Shown here: piece by piece, positions 12,257 through 23,762 of the stretch
Position numbering within the stretch: position 1 is the first letter of the stretch
How the letters are laid out: each line of letters begins with the position of its first letter
NCBI GenBank assembly: GCA_022457155.1
Contig: JAJGOT010000114.1
Span: 823,001-887,000 of the forward strand
Direction: 5' to 3'
DNA length: 64,000 nucleotides
From: Cladopsammia gracilis
Taxonomy: Eukaryota; Cnidaria; Anthozoa; Scleractinia; Dendrophylliidae
The notes under the pieces: generated by a model
Told to the model about the DNA's origin: nothing
The model's input: only the letters and a program-made list of their open reading frames with translations
Database searches by the model: none
Translations under genes and position numbers: made by a program

Positions 12257-13043
12257 TTTGAATCGGTTTTCTCTGCTAAACACAGCAAAACATCAAAAGT
12301 GTTTTCCCAGCTGACGTGACATTTTGCCCTGTAGCCGCACGCCTCGCTTTGGTTTCAAATTGCTAAGATCCCAGATGTTGTGTGGCGTCATACGCGCATG
12401 TTTTGCGACGTCATATGCGCCCGAGAGCTAGCCCTGCGCGACGGACAGGACCGACGCGCCCGCGAAATATTCCGCTAGCCATGACCATGAAAAATGCCGG
12501 ACATGGGTTCTATGAGTACGGGGCTCCGCAGCGGGCCTTCGGCCCGCGAGAGCTCTGCTACTATGTACTGCATCCTAAAGAGTATGCCTTGGACTCCTGG
12601 CCTTGGAGGACAAGTGCGAAGACACAAGCGAAGAGGAAGAAGAGGACAACGAAGAGGGAGATGAAGACAACGAAGAGGGAGATGAAGAACCAGACGAGAC
12701 TCCCACTCCCACTGCGGTTTTCATTATAATAAGCTGAACTCAGCTGTACTGTAATGACATATTGGTGTTAGGCAAGGACCCAATTTCTTTTTACCTTCTT
12801 CAGAAATGGCGGAGACAGCGTTCACTTGTAGTAATTCTTCAAATCAGGGCAAGTAGTGAATGCATTGAACTCCGTTAGTCAGCTTTTTATAATGAGGTAT
12901 GTCACGGCAATTTTGGTCTTTTTCTGCTCCAGTTAGTAATAAACGATTGCCTTGTGCCTTTGGCATACACGAATGCTCTTAGAGCATTGAAAATAAAATA
13001 ACAACTGATTCCTTGAAGAGAAATTGAAGCATAGCCAGATTTA

Positions 13044-13715
13044 AGGTGGTTCCCAACAGTTTCCAGCACTTTCCAAGACTTAGATTTTGATGGGTCATTA
13101 AAACCACTCTTTATCAGTTGATGCTACAATCATGATATCAAACGAATGCCAAATGATTGGTGAACACATTGTTATCATTTTTGTGACACAATGTTACTAT
13201 AGGAACAGTATAACGTGCTAAAAACACCCTTAATTTTAGCTTTAAGTGTTAATTACTCAAAAATGACTCGGTGAACCCCATTTTTTATTGTCTTATTTTG
13301 ATCAGTAGGATAAGGTGCAACTTTTGGCAAAGTTTAAAAAAATTCTGTAGGTGGGGTTCAGAGCCACTTTAAATTTTCTAAAATTAAAAGTGGCTCAGAA
13401 CCCCACCTACAGAATTTTTTCAAACATTGCCAAAAGTTGCACCTTATCCTACTGATCAAAATAAGACAATAAAAAATGGGGTTCACCGAGTCATTTTTGA
13501 GTTATTAACACTTAAAGCTAAAATTAAGGGTGTTTTTAGCACGTTATACTGTTTCTATAGTAACATATTGTGTCACAAAAATGAAAACAATGTGTTCACC
13601 AATCATTGGGCATTCGTTTGATATCATGATTGGAGCATCAACTGATAAAGAGTGGTTATAATGACCCATCAAATTCTAAGTCTTAAAAAGTGCTGGAAAC
13701 TGTTGGGAGCCACCT
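13044..13715. mobile_element. Giant foldback: two head-to-head copies of the GGTGGTTCCCAA MITE
   Basis: Arms of about 330 bases (13044 to about 13372, and about 13384 to 13715) are near-perfect reverse complements around a short AT-rich centre. TA flanks both ends (13042-13043, 13716-13717). One arm equals the solo element at 33499-33864. The transcript of gene B would carry this as a very long hairpin in its first intron. Confidence 0.85.
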
Positions 13716-15500
13716 TACAAGCGATTCAGTTTCCAAGACTCACAGCTCAGAACTTGAACAACTTGGCTAATTTTTAAAAGTTGCAATCCCTTTCCATCCG
13801 AGCCATCTGCAACCAAAAACACTAATTTATAGTTTCAGTGCACTAATTGCGTTCGAGGTACGAGAACGCAACTCCTAATTTGTGTTGGGAGTTCTGTGCA
13901 TAATTGGTGTCCTGTGCAACTCATAAGGGAGGTTTTTTCGAGATTGCTTTGGTTCGTCGTCGTCAACACACATTTGCCTCGCTTTGATGCGCTTGCTTAC
14001 GTTTTGCCTCACTTTGACGAACTAACTGCTGAAGGTTATTCATCTCATCCTTGCTCACATTGTGTATTTCCATGTGCTTTTCGTGCGTCCTTCTGCTTTC
14101 GAAGCTTTTTTGCAGTTTTCACCGAACTACACGCTCACAACACGCTGGTACAACACGCTTAGTGTGTCCTAAAACATATAAAATATGCTAATCAGCGAGA
14201 ATCAAATCATGGCGATGATTCGGCTGACACGAACGAGACAAACAAACGAGAATTGAGCAAGAACAGAGGGAGACATATGTACCGCCGTGACATTCGGATG
14301 GCTTGACTGAGCTTGAATCGGACCATATTCAAGCCATCCCGTTCGAAAATTTATGGCCGAACACGAGCGAGATACAAGCCAGAAAACGAGCAAGAATCAA
14401 GCTTCGAATGTTTTTCTCACCTTGATGGAGATTATGCGGATGGATCGATGGAACGCTCGCGAAACCAAACGCGGCTTATTTATTCCCGGAGACACTCCAA
14501 ACTTTCTGTGATTTTTTAGCGCGGTGGAAAACTTGGAAATGAAGGCAGAGAGTTTGGAAAAGCTTAATCTTAATTTGGCGAGCGAAACTACAAAGAAAAC
14601 GGAGAATCTGTAGAAGCGCATAGTCTGTTTATATAAATACTTGCGAATTTCGCATTACCGTTTTGACTTGGTGCACTTTTTCCACTTTTCGCAAGGGACC
14701 GCCAAGCACTTTTCTTTACCGACAACTACAACAAACTTCAAAGGATTTAATTTGTTTTTCTGCTACCAAACTTTCCCTACCGTCTTCATACACAGAGTAA
14801 ATACAGGTTTCACTGTACACAATAACCCTTTATAATTTGACAATATGCCATAGACATATTCATCTATCCCAATAACCAAAAAACAAAATCCCCCCTTTCA
14901 ACCGCCGAACGCACTACCCTAATCTCCGATTACTCCTGGTATAACAATAAATTGATAACAAATTTGGAACATTATTTGTAAGTTTCCTTCGATATAAATA
15001 TATTTTATGACCTAATTTCAAAGTGATGCTAAAAATAGGTGACATTGCCCCTTTAAAAGTATTGTATAGCATCAAATTTTTGTGGTAGTTTTATCTATTA
15101 TTTTTAATAATAGCAACAAACCAACCCAGATATACCCAAAAAAAATCACATTTCACGAGTTAAAGTCAGTTAAAGTTAAAGCACTGTTATTTAAACTGAG
15201 TTCTTCTACATAAACATTGGCAGCATATTTTCTTGTTAGTTTGGAACTGTTTTACCATTTAACAGATGTTTATATTTTGTGAATAAAGCAAGAGATTTTC
15301 TCTTCAATTTGTTAAAATTCCGTACCAATTTTTACCTCCAAAATTTTGCCCGACCCCTACTTTATCTTCATTTTTTTTTGGGACAGACCCCCCCTTTAAA
15401 GCCATTTTTCGCATTGTTGTAATTCCAATTGAACGCGATTTCCTTCAAGTCGCAAAAAAATCATTCTCAGCAAGAAAAGCAATCTTTCCAAATCGCAAAA

Positions 15501-15580
15501 AGTGAGCATTGCACCGGTATCGCAAGGTCATGGGTTCGAATCCCGTTCAAGCCTGAATTTTTTTCAGGTTGCTTTTTCAA
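15501..15580 (+). mobile_element. tRNA-derived SINE fragment
   Basis: A B-box, GGTTCGAATCC (15533-15543), is preceded by CACCGGTATCGCAAGGTCA and followed by a small CCTGAATTTTTTTCAGG hairpin. The 5' tRNA half with an A box is not recognisable, so this is a truncated SINE and not a tRNA gene. Confidence 0.55.
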
Positions 15581-15742
15581 CAACTTAAGTTGAAAGCACA
15601 CTGCGAGGATCACAAATTTTGCTCATGTTTATCCGCAGTTCACATATATGATTTTCATATATACATATTCAAGTAGTCATGTTTATCCGCAGTTCACATA
15701 TATGACTTTTTATACATATTCAAGTTCGAAGTGGGAAGACTG

Positions 15743-16449
15743 AGGGTGCGTTCCTTTGGTCAGAACCCAAATCCAAAAATGGATTTTCTGTTTTCTTCTT
15801 TTTTGGACGAAGAAAAAGGATTTCGAATCCATGGAATCCACTCTGAGGAAGGATTCGATGGATTCAATCCAAATCCGGATTTTTTGGATTTGAAATCCAA
15901 GTGTTCCCATGATTAGAAACGGATTGAAAAAAGTACTAGTGGTCAGCAGGGTCAGTTCAGCAGTTCAAATGGTACACTCTTTTTATCACATATGACATAT
16001 TTTGGTGTGCAAAGCAGCTCTTGGCGCCATTTTTGTCCCAAAGACCGAGAAAGGCAGGCATTTGTTTAATTTTCTTTTAAAAAGTCAATAGCTCAGAGCA
16101 AATAAAAACTTTCCTCGCCCTTGTGGCCCTTTTTAACATCAGCAAATATACGAGGTTTCGTACTGGTGACTTTTTTCTTTGTTTTCTACCGTTGTTCATG
16201 TTGTCTTGCACTCTATAACAAATGTTTTATACCCTTCGTTGCTTTGTTTTATGTCACCCATGAGTCAGTTACCCAACAACAGTCAAGCATACCCCGAGCT
16301 GTGCGAAATTCCTCAAGCTCTTAGTGTTCTTTATTGCTGTGACATGACACAAATCCTTTTCTGGATTTGACCGTTTCTTTGAAAACCGCAAATCCGAAGA
16401 ATTCTTCCCAACAAATCCGTTTTTGGATTCGACCAAAGGAACGCACTCT
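15743..16449. mobile_element. MITE with GGATTT subrepeats
   Basis: Termini AGGGTGCGTTCCTTTGGTC and GACCAAAGGAACGCACTCT are inverted repeats, extended inward by AATCCAAAAA. The left half repeats GGATTT/AATCC words many times, the same design as the GGGGACATG and AGCGTATG elements. Length is 707 bp, with no coding sequence. Confidence 0.8.
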
Positions 16450-16685
16450 GACCTCTATGAACTGGACGTGGAAAACGGGTTTTCTCTCAGCTTATTTCTT
16501 ATCAGCTCATTCCGAAACGGTTTTTTCTGTCGCTTTTAAGTCCCCTACGGATATAAATCCCCTCTTGCCCCACTTATAAGCCCACTGAAAATCCCTCACA
16601 AAATTGTGTAAGCCCAGGGCTTATAACCAGCATTTTACGGTAAACTGTAAAAGACAAAGCTGCAATTTCATTTCATTCCTTTCAG

Positions 16686-17144
16686 CAAAACAGCATCATA
16701 CCAATAGGCAAAGTTCATGATACCGGGACCGCATTACTGCTAGTCAGCGGAGTACTCTACTACTGGTTCCAGACCGTTATCAGTTATCACGCGGTCAAAA
16801 TTGGCCTCAATACCAAATGCACGTTTTACTTCCGGTTAGCTGTGTCCTGTATTTTGACCTTCGCTGGGGTGGCGTTTCCATTATTTAAATGGTTTTCCTA
16901 CACACTATTCAATGGCAGAGTGGATCATTGGAAACCAAAAAACGGTGGTTATGCTCTACATGTGGCCAATTGTACCGGAGAATGGATCGCGTGCTTGTGT
17001 TTGGCGATTTACACTGCATCGTATTACAAAGAGTTCCAAAACTTCTCCCTTGAAGTTTGCTATGTTGAAAATGCCGATCTGAAAAGAAACGATCTCAGAG
17101 ATTACTCGCAAATAACACAACACAGTGACGAGGATGAGGAATAG
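16686..17144 (+). CDS. DRAM-family membrane protein, gene B, exon 2
   Basis: Terminal coding exon, residues 126-277, starting after acceptor TTTCAG in phase 0 as QNSIIPIGKVHDTG and ending at TAG 17142-17144. It contains three further hydrophobic helices (about 136-158, 170-192, 217-238 of the protein) and the family signatures VHDTG, the GEW motif before the last helix, and YYKEFQNFS after it. The tail contains YSQI (Tyr 265), a YxxPhi sorting motif, then the acidic end SDEDEE. The protein totals 277 residues, slightly longer than usual vertebrate DRAM proteins (about 240-270, from general knowledge). Confidence 0.88.
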   Translation, partial: QNSIIPIGKVHDTGTALLLVSGVLYYWFQTVISYHAVKIGLNTKCTFYFRLAVSCILTFAGVAFPLFKWFSYTLFNGRVDHWKPKNGGYALHVANCTGEWIACLCLAIYTASYYKEFQNFSLEVCYVENADLKRNDLRDYSQITQHSDEDEE

Positions 17145-18674
17145 GACAGTCAGTAACATGTTCTCTTACCAGGGACATTTGCTTTCGGGATGTAACCATT
17201 TATCAACTCCCAAGAGTTAGGCCGGGTTAGGGTTAGTTCAAGTTCTCACATTTTCGTTTCCAAAATGGGCTAAAACAGACCATGATTTGTTCTTGTTTCA
17301 AGAATTGGTTGATTTCTTTCTCTTGGTGTTGCAGTATTGTTTTGTAAGCAAGGAAAGATACAGTCAGGAGCCGTAATTAATTATGGCTCCTGGTATAATG
17401 GCATGATTTCGACCAGGAAAGGTCAAACTTCCTGTGATGCAAGAGTGTTTCCACTCACGTGACCGGCGGCCATATTGGAGTGCTAAAACAATAAGAAATG
17501 TTTGAATAAGAATAGAGCTTAAGTCCCATAGCATTCGTTTAGGATACCAATATGGCCGCGATTTAATTGTTTTTGGATACCAATGTGGCCGCCGTGGCGT
17601 CCCGTGCAAACGCTCTATTTTCTGGCTATTTGTTAAGGAAGTTTCACAACAGCATGGTGATTTCGGAGAAATTGCCAAAGCCTTTCAAATTCAGTTTGCG
17701 ATTTAGAAAGACGATAGAATGATAAAAATTTTTCGCAGGGGTCAGTAATATCTGACGTTTTTCGATTCATAAGTCGAAAAATTAACACAGCTTATTCAGC
17801 GAAAAGTTGTGTAATACGGCTGGGTATTATTAAGAATAAAGGCGAGAAAAAATAATGACTGATGAGTATTACGCAACTTTCAACAGAAGAAATTGTTAAT
17901 TTTCCTACCGTCATCCTCCCTTGAAAGTGTTTTTTCATTAACGCGGGTAGGAAAGAGTATAATAACGTGTCATATTTGCACTCGTTTTCAAACAGTGTAT
18001 ACAAAAGAAAATTAAAATTGTGGGATCCGGTGATTTTAATAAGCAAAACTGACGATTAAAATTATACGGACTGTATAAAGTCATTAACACGATAGAAAAC
18101 AATATGGTGAACTTTTACGGAAACCGTTGACCGAAATCATCATTTTACCGTCTGGATAGTATTCCACTTTTTTTGCTCAGCTGATGATCAAAGAAGTGTG
18201 TTGAAGCATGTGTGAACTGTAGTCGTTTTTCAAACCGGAAAAATTAAGCCCGAAATTATATATCATACAGGGCCGCCATATGTGAACAGGATCGACTCTT
18301 TTTCATGGGTAATGCCTCAAAAATTTCGCCTCTTTTTTCTTTTTGCAGCAGTTTAATCATAGGAGAACAAACAAAAAGGATGCACTTGATTAGACTGCTA
18401 AAGGTTTACACAGACCAACCAATCAGAACAAACGCTATCTTGCAAGAGAAAATGTTAATTATTCTGAATCTGTTTCATAAACACATCTCTTTTGTGTAGC
18501 GCTTTAATTATGTGAAGACTTTTAAGTGTTAAAACACTTAATGGCCAATCAGAACTTGCATGAAAAGATCTCTTTGATGTAAACGCTTTACAAAGAGTCC
18601 GACTGTCGTTTGCTAACTCTGAATGAAAAACGGCAAAGCATTTACCTTGGCTCACGTCAAAGGTTATTCCAACC
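17145..18674. other. Intergenic B-C, no gene recognised
   Basis: Presumed 3' UTR of B and 5' region of C. It holds a segment with CCAATATGGCCGC-type repeats (17460-17600) and sequence near 17760-18010 that resembles 40205-40335 (shared TGTCATATTTGCACTCG). Two CCAATCAG motifs lie about 250 and 130 bases upstream of the gene C ATG and could be CCAAT boxes. No TATA box is apparent. Confidence 0.4.
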
Positions 18675-19043
18675 ATGAAGGCGTGTTTGCGCGTAATTCA
18701 TGTTCTCCCATTGCTGTGGCCTGTCTTAATTTTCGTTGCAGCCTTCACTCCATATATCATAGCAGTTTCGTTGGACCATGTGTACCCGTTTTTACCAACC
18801 ATCAGTAAAACGGCAGCCTTTCAACCAGAGGGATCCATCTTTGGTTTATTGATGACCTTTGTGGCGTTCTTCGGACTGTTGACAATTTGTTCCCGTTATC
18901 TTCAACTGGATGGAATTCAAGGCGGTTTTGAGCAAAATATTTCACAGAAGATGAAGCGGTTCAACAACGCTTCTTTGCCGTTTGGTGTCTCGTGTGTAGT
19001 TTGTGTTGTTGTGGTTGCAAACTTTAGAATCCCTCTGCATGAG
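18675..19043 (+). CDS. DRAM-family membrane protein, gene C, exon 1
   Basis: Encodes residues 1-123 of a 274-residue protein very close to gene D. It begins MKACLRVIHVLPLLWP, carries three helices, the loop DHVYPFLPTISKTAAFQPEG, and ends PLHE at a GTAAGT donor. Exon length equals that of A and D. The upstream sequence differs from D around the start, but the intron just downstream is alignable (GATGAATTTGAACTT in both), indicating tandem duplication of the whole locus. Role by family: lysosomal/endosomal membrane protein modulating autophagy. Confidence 0.88.
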
Positions 19044-20047
19044 GTAAGTTAATTCTTTGATGAATTTGAACTTAATATGCGTTAGCAATGTTTTAGCTCA
19101 TCGATCTGTGCACATATTACTAGACAATTGAAATACGTATCTTCGCTTAATCAGTAATTACATTAAGGTCTCGACTAACGGCCGAATGTTTGTTTGTAAA
19201 CTGAGATAAATAGTTTATCACAGCGAATTAATTTTATCGCTGTGACGGAAAAAAGAAACAGAACTTTCGTCCCAGTTTCCCCCCATGGAAAGGTCAGACC
19301 ACCACACTGCGTCCCCTACTATACTATATACCATATTACACCATACCATATTGGGAAAGATTTCCATGTAACCCCATACATTAAAACTGAAACAAAAGCC
19401 AAAACAATAAAACGCCTGGGGTTATAGAAATCTTACCCCATATTGTACTATACAATACTTTCAAACTAACATACCACACTACCTCCCCTAAACTGTTTTC
19501 CAACATGAAGTGGGTTCTTTAACGTCCCTTAAATTTAGTATGAGACGTTAGGACACAAGCCGTCAACGGTGATATTTCGTAACGGTCGTTACTGATCTGT
19601 TGCATAAAATTATGTAGTAGTTGAATTGACAAACAATCATGGTGAATATTTTAAAAGACAAAGTCGACTTAAGGTCGCGGGGGACAGGTTCCGCTCATCA
19701 GTATGCATTTATGAAAAGAGTAAGCACGAAGTGCGACGGCTGATACCGAAAATGCGCGAAATATTCACGAACAGGCTCTGCAATGTCATTAAGCCTTCAG
19801 TAAATAATTGCTTTAATAACAAAGCTGTCGATAACACCAAACATGTTTCGTTTTCTTCAGATGTATTGGGAAAAACGATTTGCAAGTAAATTTATATAGC
19901 TCCAAGCTTATATAAAAAAATTAATTAGTTGCTAAAGAAAACAAAAAAAACCTGACAAAAGTGACAAGTTTTTGCAATAGCTGTGGAAACGAAAGGATCA
20001 GCGAAAAATTAAAACGAAAAAGTTAAATTTACATGATAGAGTGAAAA

Positions 20048-20173
20048 TTAGGCCCGGTTCAAACGTCGAACTTCACATGTGCCGAACCTAATGCAAATGA
20101 GCAAGAACAATAGATTTTGCTCATTTGCATTAGGTTCGGCACATGTGAAGTTCGACGTTTGAACCGGGCCTAA
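20048..20173. repeat. Perfect 57-bp inverted repeat (MITE-like)
   Basis: Arms 20048-20104 and 20117-20173 are exact complements around a 12-base loop. The outer end reads TTAGGCCCGGTTCAAACG, with TA at each boundary. It is a probable young foldback MITE. Confidence 0.85.
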
Positions 20174-20433
20174 GAATATAATGAAAGAATTTGGCAGCTG
20201 ACAGGAATTCACCAGCGAGAAGTCTGTAAATGTATAAGCGGTTTTACCGGATTAATGCAAAATAGCAGCTTTCAATATTTCCGTGTTCGAGAGGAAGCAA
20301 ATATCCAGGGAAATCATTTCATTTTAGGGAGAAAAGTTTTGATTTGATATAATTATCAAAATATTACAGTACATAACTGAGTAAATTGGTGTGAAAACAT
20401 CTTATTTCGATGAACTAAATAACGCCAGAAATA

Positions 20434-20618
20434 ATACACCTTATTCATAAATGGCGGCCGATTTATTAGTCTTTTGTATTTATTTTAATTAGCCTCACTA
20501 GCCTCGTTAACATGTGCAAAATTCAAAAGAAATTATGCTCTAAAATGAGGCTACTGAGGCTAATTAAAATAAATACAAAAGAATAATAAATCGGCCGCCA
20601 TTTATGAATAAGGTGTAT
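20434..20618. mobile_element. Hairpin MITE inserted next to the gene C acceptor
   Basis: Arms of about 73 bases (20434-20506, 20546-20618; three mismatches) start ATACACCTTATTCATAAATG. The corresponding place in the gene D intron (CCAGAAATAATG followed by T-rich sequence at about 28591-28605) lacks it, giving an empty site and showing insertion after the C/D duplication. An AT (or TA) dinucleotide is duplicated. Confidence 0.85.
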
Positions 20619-20641
20619 GTTTTATTCTTTTTTTATCCCAG

Positions 20642-21097
20642 GAAAACGATGCTATTGTAGCCGTTCGCATTGTTCATAATGCTGGTACCGGGTTACTGTT
20701 GGTCAGCGGAACACTTTACTACTGGTTCCAGACCCTTGTTAGCTACTACACGGTCAAAGTTGGCCTCATAACCAAATGCAAGTTCATCTTCCGCTTCGCC
20801 ATGTCCTGTATTATGACTATAACTGGGATAGTGTTCCCCCTCCTTAAACAGGTTTCATACCAGATGTTTAAACGCCATGTTAGTTCCATAAATCTTGCAA
20901 ACTGGAAGCCAGGGGACGGTGGGTATGCTGTGCACGTAGCGGATTGTGCAGGGGAATGGATCACTTGCTTAAGTTTGGCGATTTACGCTGTATCATTCTA
21001 CAAAGAGTTTCAAAACTTTTCCATTGAAGTTAACTATGTTGAAGGGAAAAAGAATGAAGATTATTCAAAGATAAAACGAAGCGAAAATGACGAATAA
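20642..21097 (+). CDS. DRAM-family membrane protein, gene C, exon 2
   Basis: Residues 124-274, phase 0 from acceptor CCCAG, beginning ENDAIVAVRIVHNAGTG and ending at TAA 21095-21097. It carries three helices, the GEW motif ahead of the last helix, FYKEFQNFS, and a tail with YSKI (Tyr 264) and the acidic end SENDE. It differs from gene D by only about 15-20 substitutions over 151 residues. A lysosomal sorting role for YSKI is inferred. Confidence 0.9.
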   Translation, partial: ENDAIVAVRIVHNAGTGLLLVSGTLYYWFQTLVSYYTVKVGLITKCKFIFRFAMSCIMTITGIVFPLLKQVSYQMFKRHVSSINLANWKPGDGGYAVHVADCAGEWITCLSLAIYAVSFYKEFQNFSIEVNYVEGKKNEDYSKIKRSENDE

Positions 21098-21514
21098 GAT
21101 AATAGGAAGCTGAGAGGCCATGAAATGCTACATCCATATATGCATAGCTATTTCTAATGATTGTTTTGCCGTACTGCCGGCTTTACATTCAGTCAGTTTG
21201 TGGACTCCCTCGGGTAACAAGGGTCATAAGGGGAGGGAGGCCCAGAGTGATAATGGCCCAGAGGCCTAGAGAGGCCCAGAGGCCCAGAAGCCCGGAGTGA
21301 GACTGAAAAACTTATTCGGTCCTTTGGGCCTTATTTATTTATTTATTTATTTTGGGGGGAGGCACTCGTAAAACTATAGATGGAGACTGGACTCAATAGT
21401 TCGAGCCCACACGACGCACGACCCAGGAGTATCAGTGGTCAGTCGTCTGTACTACGATTCATAGCTCGGGTTAGTGTCGCTGTGAAAATATAGATGTTAT
21501 TATTGACATTGACT

Positions 21515-22062
21515 AACGTTCTTAGGATTAGACGTTCTATAGATTACAACTGTACGATTTACAATCCAGTAATTACAAATTAAGAATACAACTGTGCCAT
21601 TTACAATACAGTAATTACTAGATTACAACTGTATCCTTTACAATTAATCCAGTAATTTCTAGATTACAACTGTGCCATTACAATCCAGTAACGTGAATTG
21701 TTGATTCACAACTATTCCATTTGCATGCTAGTCTTACTAGTTTACAACTCTCCCATTTTAATCCAGTAATTTCTAGATTACACTGATTGTGCCATTTACA
21801 ATCCAGTAAATTGTAGATTACAACTATTCCATTTACAATCCAGTAATTGCTAGTCTTACTAGATTACAACTTTCTCATTTAAATCCAGTAATTTCTAGAT
21901 TACAACTTACTATCGGGCAACTATCCCATTTACAATCCAGTAATTTCTAAATTATAACTGTATCATTTACAATCCAATAATTTCTAGATTACAATTGTTC
22001 TGTTTACAATCTAGTAATTACTAGATAATAACTGTACCATTGTCAATCCAGTAATGGCGGGC
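21515..22062. repeat. Minisatellite, about 37-bp unit
   Basis: About fourteen degenerate copies of a unit containing AGATTACAACTGTGCCATTT and ACAATCCAGTAATTTCT. Individual copies have indels of up to ten bases. No inverted ends. Confidence 0.8.
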
Positions 22063-23673
22063 GAGAAAAAAAAAAGCTGATTCAAAGAAACGCCGGGTCC
22101 ACTAGGCCAAGTTTGAAATAAACGCCTGGGGCGTTTAATTGAGAAAATACGGTACTTTGATTTTGTAACTATAGCTTCGCGCCAGTCACGATTTAAAAAA
22201 GGAATTGAAGGAAAAAATCTTTCGATCGTTAAGATCTGGAATTCAACCTGGGAAATAATATGCGTAAGTTGAGACATTACTGGTGCGTGGGTGAAGCAGC
22301 CGACTTTAGGTTGTAAAGGTGTGAAACTGTAGTATCTTTAGAATTTCCTTTATTTGGTAAGCATACGTGATGAAAATTGAGTTGTCCTAATACTATTGGC
22401 TACAATTCGTATATTGTAATTAGCCTTTGAGTTTTGCTTGTAACCCGAGCGAGCATCAACAAGAAAACAACATGTTCTTGAACGAAGTTCTGTTGGACTT
22501 GATGTTCCCGATCTCGGTAACTTAGTAGCAGGGCATCTTGGCGCTTATCCATGGAGCTATAAAATTCCCCGAAAAATTCCCTGTTACGTCAGTACTATTA
22601 CAATAACTATATATATTTCTATTGTATTTTTGGATGGTAAATGTTAAGCTCGGTAACTTAAAGTGAGAAAGATGCAATATTCAGACTCTCAGATTCTTTT
22701 CTTTGCTCCACGCTCGTGTCATGATGAAAAATACATTTTTGTCACAAAATAAATTGTTCGCAAAGGTTCTTCACTCTTTTTAATTAGAAAAACAAAACCG
22801 GCTATCGAAATATAAAACTTAAAATTCATTAAGTAGAACCTATTGAAAACAGCTTATGCAAATAGGTCAGATATATACAAAGACAAAAGTAAACATGAAT
22901 TATTCAAAATTCGCGTCCATAAAACTCATATCTTTCTTTGCGACAGGTTTGCAAACAAAATAACAGCTCATCATCTATTATCGACAGAAAGCAATTTTCC
23001 ACTCGCACAGGAAGACCTTAATAGTTCCTTACTCAAACACGTTTTTGAGAGATAGGATCGGTTTCTACTGGTGGGGGGGAGGGGGGGAGGGGGTGGGGGA
23101 TTGGGGGTACTCTTATATATAAGCTTTATGGGTACGGTTTTTCAAGTAGCTTAGTCTGGGATAGGGCATAAAAATTAGCGAGTTTTGGTCAAGAATAGGG
23201 TATCATTTGCGCGGAAACTGATCAGTGGTGTGAAGAAGTCTAGAACTGATAAGAAATGAAACTCGGAAATAAAATCATCGCAGCAATACTGTTGACAAAT
23301 GGCTTGCCATTAAAAACTCTAATAGCGATACAGTTCTAATGGTATTTTATGGTATTTTAATCACCATTAAAATAGTCGGATACAGTTCTAAAAACAGCAA
23401 GTCTGGGATAGGGTAGGAATTTTCAGTGTCTAGTCTAGTGTAGGGTTACAAAATCAGCTGAACATGGTCTGGAATAGGGTAAGGGTTTCCGAGTTACAGC
23501 TAGCAGCATACCCCCACCCAAAAAATATACAGCGTATCCCCCTTCCCCCCCGGGACATCATGCCAAACTCTCGAACCCCGCTTCAATATAAAAATTTTAA
23601 ATTACTAAAAATTAATAAAATACTGACAAGTTACATAAGCTATGACAGAGGTCATCTTCAAACAATGGAAAAC

Positions 23674-23683
23674 GCATGCGCAT
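23674..23683. promoter_or_regulatory. GCATGCGCAT motif upstream of gene D (NRF1-like)
   Basis: The same decamer as 39 bases before gene B, here 80 bases before the gene D ATG. The GCATGCGC core also occurs at about 27034 and 46038 outside gene promoters, so the functional call is tentative. Confidence 0.3.
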
Positions 23684-23762
23684 AATGCCAACGCTTGACC
23701 TTGGAAATTTCAAATTGAAAATTAACCCGAAAAGTGTTAACTCCCACAAGGTTTTTGCCACG

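Larger units (their letters stand above)
10070..16685 (+). other. Intron of gene B (6.6 kb), transposon-filled
   Basis: Donor GTAAGC and acceptor TTTCAG bound it. Contents are an inverted-repeat element (12053-12256), a giant foldback (13044-13715), a tRNA-SINE fragment (15501-15580), a GGATTT-rich MITE (15743-16449), homopolymer C/A tracts at 11277-11390, and a TACCGTAAAATG-type terminus near 16590-16640. The frame at 12382-12729 is not supported as an exon, although another frame at about 12610-12720 reads a strongly acidic Glu/Asp stretch. Confidence 0.7.
19044..20641 (+). other. Intron of gene C (1.6 kb)
   Basis: GTAAGT donor and TTTATCCCAG acceptor. It contains a perfect hairpin (20048-20173) and a second hairpin (20434-20618) ending 21 bases before the acceptor AG. 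The open frame at 19626-19889 has no family similarity. The last 300 bases align with the gene D intron apart from the second hairpin. Confidence 0.7.
21098..23762. other. Intergenic C-D; minisatellite, no gene recognised
   Basis: Contains purine-rich GGCCCAGAG repeats (21238-21300), a 37-bp minisatellite (21515-22062), a fragment with ACGCCTGGGGCGTTTAATTGA and AAATACGGTA at 22115-22155 that recurs in related form near 43225-43790, and a GGGGGAGG-rich tract at 23072-23105. No convincing coding exon. Confidence 0.5.

Noticed and set aside
12382..12729. 115-codon frame in gene B intron
   Set aside because: Arginine/lysine repeats come from AAGAGGGAGATGAAGA-type repetition. Another frame gives an acidic run. 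No splice-site or family support for either.
21515..22062. Repeat-spacer-like pattern
   Set aside because: About 37-bp degenerate tandem units without distinct spacers; minisatellite.
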